From assembly GCF_004022705.2 (NCBI RefSeq), contig NZ_RZOY02000010.1:124001-188000 (forward strand): a stretch of 64,000 bases of DNA, given 5' to 3'. The notes beneath the pieces are model-generated. The model was given only the letters and a program-made list of their open reading frames with translations, was not told the DNA's origin and did no database searches. The position numbers and the translations under genes were made by a program. This DNA comes from Mesorhizobium sp. M2D.F.Ca.ET.226.01.1.1 (GTDB lineage: Bacteria; Pseudomonadota; Alphaproteobacteria; Rhizobiales; Rhizobiaceae). Below, in pieces: positions 60,704-64,000 of this stretch. Within the stretch, counting starts at the first letter, position 1; each line of letters begins with the position of its first letter.

Positions 60704-62073
60704 CAATCGGAAACCTTCGGATCGGCAGCCTTCGGATCCAATTGCTGGCCTGGGTGGTGCTACCGCTGGCCGGGCTCGCCGCCATCAATCTGTGGACCAG
60801 CCATGGCAATGCGCTGGCGACTGCCGATCTGGTTGCCGATCGGACGCTGATGGCATCGGCGCGCGCCATAGCCGAGCAAGTTTCGGTGAAAGACGGCGTG
60901 CTCGATGCCACCATTCCGCCGGCGGCGATCGAAATGTTCGATACCGGCGATCGCGACAGTGTCTACTACCATGTCGAGACCGCGGGCGGACGCCTGCTGA
61001 CGGGCTATCCCGACCTGCCGAAGGCGACACAGCGCGGCAGCATCGAGACCCGCTTTCGCGATCACCGCCTGCGGCTGGCGACGCTCAGCCATACGGTCAT
61101 TGGTGCCGGGTCGGATTCGCCGATCACGGTCACGGTCGGTGTGACGCTCGGCGGTCACGACGCGATGGTGAGACGTCTGTGGTTGAGCGCCTTTGGCCAG
61201 CAACTGGCGCTGGTGGCGATCGCCGGCGTTTTCGTGCTGCTTGGCCTGCGCCGCGGGCTGGCTCCGCTGATCCGCCTTCGCGATGCGGTTCGCTCGCCGG
61301 GCCGCAGCGACCTCGACCCGATCGAGGTGCCTGGCGCGCAGAGCGAGATCAGGCCGCTGATCGAGGCGCTCAATGCTTATATGGCGCGCGTGCGGGCGCA
61401 GATGGCGGCGCAGCGCCGCTTCATCGCCAATGCCGCGCACCAGTTGCGCACGCCGCTGGCGCTGCTGTCGACACAGGCGAGCTACGCCTTGCGCGAAACC
61501 GTCGCCGACCAGCGGCAGGAAGCGCTTGTGGCGTTGCAGGCGAGTTCCGGCAAACTGGCGCGATTGGCCGAACAGCTGCTCACGCTCTCGCGCGCCGAAC
61601 CCGGCAGCCGGCGTCCGCGCGCCGATCGCATCGACCTCACCGAGGCTGCCCGCCAGGTGCTGGAGGCACAGGCGCCGAAGGCGATCGAACGCAACATCGA
61701 CCTCGGCCTCGAGGAAACCGGCCCCGTGCCTGTCATCGGCGACGGGACGATGTTGCGGGAGATGATCGTCAATCTTGTCGACAACGCGCTGCGCTACACA
61801 CCGGCCGGCGGCAGCGTCACCGTCAAGCTCGCCGCCAGTGGCGACGGGGCGCTGCTGACCGTGTCGGATGCCGGGCCCGGCATTCCCGTGGAAGAGCGGG
61901 AGCACGTCTTCGAGCGCTTCTACCGCATAGCCGGCTCGGCTGAGGAAGGCAGCGGGCTCGGGCTCGCCATCGTCCACGAGGTGGTCGAGAATGCCGGCGG
62001 CAGCGTCACACTCGGCGACGCCGCCGCGGGCGGGCTCAAGGTCGAGGTGCGGCTGCCGCTGGCGGGCAATTAA
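60700..62073 (+). CDS. Sensor histidine kinase (TctE-like)
   Basis: A 457-residue membrane kinase. Two hydrophobic segments (about 12-32 and 160-185) flank a periplasmic sensor of about 125 residues of the 2CSK_N type (ATADLVADRTLMASARAIAEQV). A HAMP region follows. The H-box is ANAAHQLRTPLA (His about 248), with N-box NLVDNALRYTP, and G-boxes SDAGPGIP and GSGLGLAIV. It phosphorylates the regulator just upstream. The ligand is unknown, but TctE-type kinases often sense organic acids. Confidence 0.92.
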   Translation: MTIGNLRIGSLRIQLLAWVVLPLAGLAAINLWTSHGNALATADLVADRTLMASARAIAEQVSVKDGVLDATIPPAAIEMFDTGDRDSVYYHVETAGGRLLTGYPDLPKATQRGSIETRFRDHRLRLATLSHTVIGAGSDSPITVTVGVTLGGHDAMVRRLWLSAFGQQLALVAIAGVFVLLGLRRGLAPLIRLRDAVRSPGRSDLDPIEVPGAQSEIRPLIEALNAYMARVRAQMAAQRRFIANAAHQLRTPLALLSTQASYALRETVADQRQEALVALQASSGKLARLAEQLLTLSRAEPGSRRPRADRIDLTEAARQVLEAQAPKAIERNIDLGLEETGPVPVIGDGTMLREMIVNLVDNALRYTPAGGSVTVKLAASGDGALLTVSDAGPGIPVEEREHVFERFYRIAGSAEEGSGLGLAIVHEVVENAGGSVTLGDAAAGGLKVEVRLPLAGN

Positions 62074-62079
62074 GGCGGT

Positions 62080-62958
62080 TCATTGCGTCTCATGCAGCGG
62101 CTGAGGACGCCACTTTGCTAGCCGGCTCTCGACCATCGTCATCAGGTACTCGGCGCCCAGCGCCACCACCATGACGATGACGATCGCGGCATACATGCCG
62201 GCCGCGTCGAACGAACCCTTGGCGATGTTGATCAAGAGCCCGATGCCGTAGCGGGAACCAACGAACTCGCCAACGATGGCGCCGATGATGGCAAAGCCGA
62301 AGCTGACATGCAGGCTGGCGAAGATCCAGCTCATCGCCGAGGGCACGATTACTGAGCGGGTCAGCTGCCAGTCAGAGGCGCCGAGGATACGGGCATTGGC
62401 GATCATAGCACGGTCGGCCTCGCGCACGCCCTGGAAGGCGTTGTGGAAGACGACGAAGAACACCATGACGAAGGCCAGCGCCACCTTGGAGGCGAGGCCG
62501 AGGCCGAGGATCATGATGAAGATCGGCGCGAGCACCACGCGCGGGATCGAGTTGATCACCTTGATGTAGATCGAGAAGATATCGGCGGCCATGCGGTTGC
62601 GGCCGAGCGCGACGCCGATGATGATGCCGGCGACCGAGCCGGTGACGAAGCCCAGCACCGATTCCTCCATGGTGACATAGAGGTGGTACCAGAGCGGGCC
62701 TTCCGAGGTGCCCTCCGTGATCCACTCATAAAGCCGGCCGGCGATCGTGCTCGGCATGGCGTAGAAGAAGGGATCGATCCAGGCCATGCGGCCGGCAATT
62801 TCCCACAGGGCGAGGAAGACGACGAGGATGCCCAACCGCCAGAACGTGACGGTGTGGCGGCGATGCGCGGCGGCTTTGGCGGCTGCCGCCTCGATCTCGG
62901 CGTCCGAAGTTCCGGGCCTGAAGGCGGCGGTCGGGATGTTGACGGTGGCATCTGTCAT
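62080..62958 (-). CDS. ABC transporter permease, SsuC/TauC-like
   Basis: A 292-residue permease, ATG 62958 with AGGAG upstream. Six hydrophobic segments and the EAA loop (AMIANARILGASDWQLTRSVIVPS, core ILGASDWQ) are visible. The family imports sulfonates, taurine, nitrate or similar small anions. The start is chosen over GTG 62973, given the Shine-Dalgarno. It converges with the sensor kinase, with 6 bp between stops. Confidence 0.9.
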   Translation of the reverse strand: MTDATVNIPTAAFRPGTSDAEIEAAAAKAAAHRRHTVTFWRLGILVVFLALWEIAGRMAWIDPFFYAMPSTIAGRLYEWITEGTSEGPLWYHLYVTMEESVLGFVTGSVAGIIIGVALGRNRMAADIFSIYIKVINSIPRVVLAPIFIMILGLGLASKVALAFVMVFFVVFHNAFQGVREADRAMIANARILGASDWQLTRSVIVPSAMSWIFASLHVSFGFAIIGAIVGEFVGSRYGIGLLINIAKGSFDAAGMYAAIVIVMVVALGAEYLMTMVESRLAKWRPQPLHETQ

Positions 62959-62969
62959 GTCGGTTCTCC

Positions 62970-63779
62970 TCACGCAGCCGCGCGGGCGTAGCTGGTCTCG
63001 ACCTCTTCCTTGAGATTGGCCCAGATGGTGCGGGAATAGTCGATGAAGCGCTGCTCGTAGCGGATGTCGGCGACGACGCGCGGGCGCGGCAGGTCGATCG
63101 TGTAGACGGATTTCACCGTCGCCGGCCCGGCGGTGAGCACATAGACCTTGTCGGCCAGCGCGATGGCTTCCTCGAGGTCGTGGGTGACGAAGACGACGGA
63201 AGCCTTGGCCTCGGACCAGAGGCGCAACAGCTCCTCATGCATAAGCACACGCGTCTGCACGTCGAGCGCCGAGAACGGTTCGTCCATCAAGAGGATTTCA
63301 GGGCCGTTGATGAAGGTCTGGGCCAGCGCCACGCGCTTGCGCATGCCGCCGGAAAGCTGGTGCGGATAGTGCTGTTCGAAGCGGGCCAGGCCGACGCGCG
63401 CCAGCCAGTCGCGGGCGGAAGCCTGGGCCTGCGCCTTGGGCTTGCCGCGAAACAGCGGCCCGGCCATGACATTCTCGATCACCGTGCGCCACGGAAACAG
63501 CGCGTCGGTCTGGAACACGAAGCCGATGCGTGGGTCGATTCCCTTGACGGGCGCGCCCATGACACGGACCTCGCCGGCGCTCGGACTGGCGAGCCCGGTG
63601 ACGAGGTTGAGCGTCGTCGACTTGCCGCAGCCGGTCGGGCCGACGACAGCGACGAATTCGCCGCGTTCGACCGTCATGGTGAAATCGCGGATAGCCGTCA
63701 GCGATTTGCCGGTGGGGGAAAGGAAGCGGCGGCTGACATTGATCAGCTCGATCGCCGGAGCGGTCTTTTCGACAGCCAT
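62970..63779 (-). CDS. ABC transporter ATP-binding protein, SsuB/TauB-like
   Basis: A 269-residue ATPase, ATG 63779. Walker A GPTGCGKST, Q loop FVFQTDALFPWRTV, signature LSGGMRKRVALAQ, Walker B ILLMDEPFSALD and switch His VFVTHDLEEA are intact. FPWRTV in the Q loop is typical of nitrate/sulfonate/taurine ATPases. It lies between the binding protein and the permease, in one operon. Confidence 0.92.
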   Translation of the reverse strand: MAVEKTAPAIELINVSRRFLSPTGKSLTAIRDFTMTVERGEFVAVVGPTGCGKSTTLNLVTGLASPSAGEVRVMGAPVKGIDPRIGFVFQTDALFPWRTVIENVMAGPLFRGKPKAQAQASARDWLARVGLARFEQHYPHQLSGGMRKRVALAQTFINGPEILLMDEPFSALDVQTRVLMHEELLRLWSEAKASVVFVTHDLEEAIALADKVYVLTAGPATVKSVYTIDLPRPRVVADIRYEQRFIDYSRTIWANLKEEVETSYARAAA

Positions 63780-63852
63780 GGTTGATTAGACTCCAATAGC
63801 GGGCGATCCCCGCGCGGGAGATCGCCGGACGTGGAAACAAGGCGGGCATGAT

Positions 63853-63876
63853 GGCGCGAGGTTGGAACCTCGCGCC
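63853..63876 (-). terminator. Hairpin between the binding protein and ATPase genes
   Basis: An 11-bp stem (GGCGCGAGGTT and AACCTCGCGCC) with a GG loop lies 10 bp after the stop of the binding protein gene. Since the ATPase follows on the same strand, it may be an intra-operon attenuator or mRNA-stabilising hairpin that makes the binding protein more abundant. Confidence 0.5.
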
Positions 63877-63886
63877 GTCCTGACGG

Positions 63887-64000
63887 CTACTTCACGTTCT
63901 TGACGAATTCCGTGGTGTAGGTTTTCGACAGGTCGATCTGCTTGCCCTGCAGTTCCTTCTTGAAGGCGGAGAGCACGGTCAGCACCGTTTCCGGGCCGCC
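63887..64000 (-). CDS. ABC transporter substrate-binding protein, partial (NMT1/SsuA-like)
   Basis: Only the last 37 codons are inside the window (GGPETVLTVLSAFKKEL, then QIDLSKTYTTEFVKNVK), ending at TAG 63887-63889. The position upstream of SsuB- and SsuC-like genes and the helical end identify it as the periplasmic binding protein of the importer. Substrate cannot be told from this piece. Confidence 0.75.
   Translation of the reverse strand, partial: GGPETVLTVLSAFKKELQGKQIDLSKTYTTEFVKNVK

Noticed and set aside
1..64000. CRISPR arrays, integrases, prophage genes, plasmid origins and toxin-antitoxin pairs were sought.
   Set aside because: No regularly spaced short repeats, no integrase or replication initiator residues and no typical pair were found by reading. 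The only mobile traces are the IS1595-like remnant, the tRNA remnant and the repeats.

Overview
The window is about 64 kb of high-GC alphaproteobacterial chromosome, most likely Mesorhizobium or a close relative (Rhizobiales). Evidence: four tandem small secreted proteins of the DUF680 type, two DUF982 proteins, thuAB, the hdaA / AI-2E permease / CDP-alcohol transferase / purM / purN gene order, and several of the imperfect-palindrome intergenic repeats typical of that group. Genes were called from protein motifs read by eye; nothing was searched against a database.

Layout. 0.07-4.3 kb: two tandem secreted TPR proteins, the second broken by an in-frame amber codon. 4.4-9.9 kb: small hypotheticals, a DHFR-like/HxlR divergent pair, a HARE-type helix-turn-helix protein, an IS1595-like transposase remnant and an SRAP (HMCES/YedK-type) abasic-site protein. 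10-13.3 kb: a GAF-GGDEF-PilZ-like diguanylate cyclase, a PAP2 phosphatase and small proteins. 13.4-17.9 kb: a copper locus with cytochrome c', a Tat-exported multicopper oxidase behind a CueR/HmrR-like promoter, and a divergent multicopper oxidase fused to a DUF4396 membrane domain. 18.1-21.2 kb: a tightly overlapping three-gene operon of type III polyketide synthase, methyltransferase and flavoprotein, the main candidate for an uncharacterised pathway. 21.3-29.6 kb: DUF2231, a DUF2778 peptidoglycan-type protein, a glycosyltransferase, DUF4239, thuAB, GFA and BKACE proteins. 29.7-37.5 kb: a catabolic/uptake locus with a dimethylargininase-type amidinohydrolase, an M20 amidohydrolase, a LysR regulator and a polyamine-type ABC transporter.

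37.9-40.5 kb: ArsR regulator, DUF982 proteins, RidA. 41-45.2 kb: a surface-glycan cluster (GT8-like, two CatB-type acetyltransferases, GT25, a GT2-like enzyme). 45.2-47.2 kb: an NmrA protein with a probable C-terminal frameshift, and a LysR gene. 47.4-49 kb: accessory genes, including a SUFU-domain gene lying between an intact tRNA-Arg and a degraded copy of its 3' half. 49-58.2 kb: mostly conserved core genes (NDUFS4-like, tRNA-Pro, hdaA, pgsA-like, purM, purN, sixA-like). 58.2-59.5 kb: the DUF680 array. 59.6-62.1 kb: palindromic operators and a two-component system. 62.1-64 kb: an SsuABC/TauABC-type importer, cut by the window edge.

Three sites (before the polyketide synthase, DUF2231 and one DUF982 gene) resemble EcfG/RpoE2 general-stress promoters, which would place these genes in the stress regulon. 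This is inference from short motifs.
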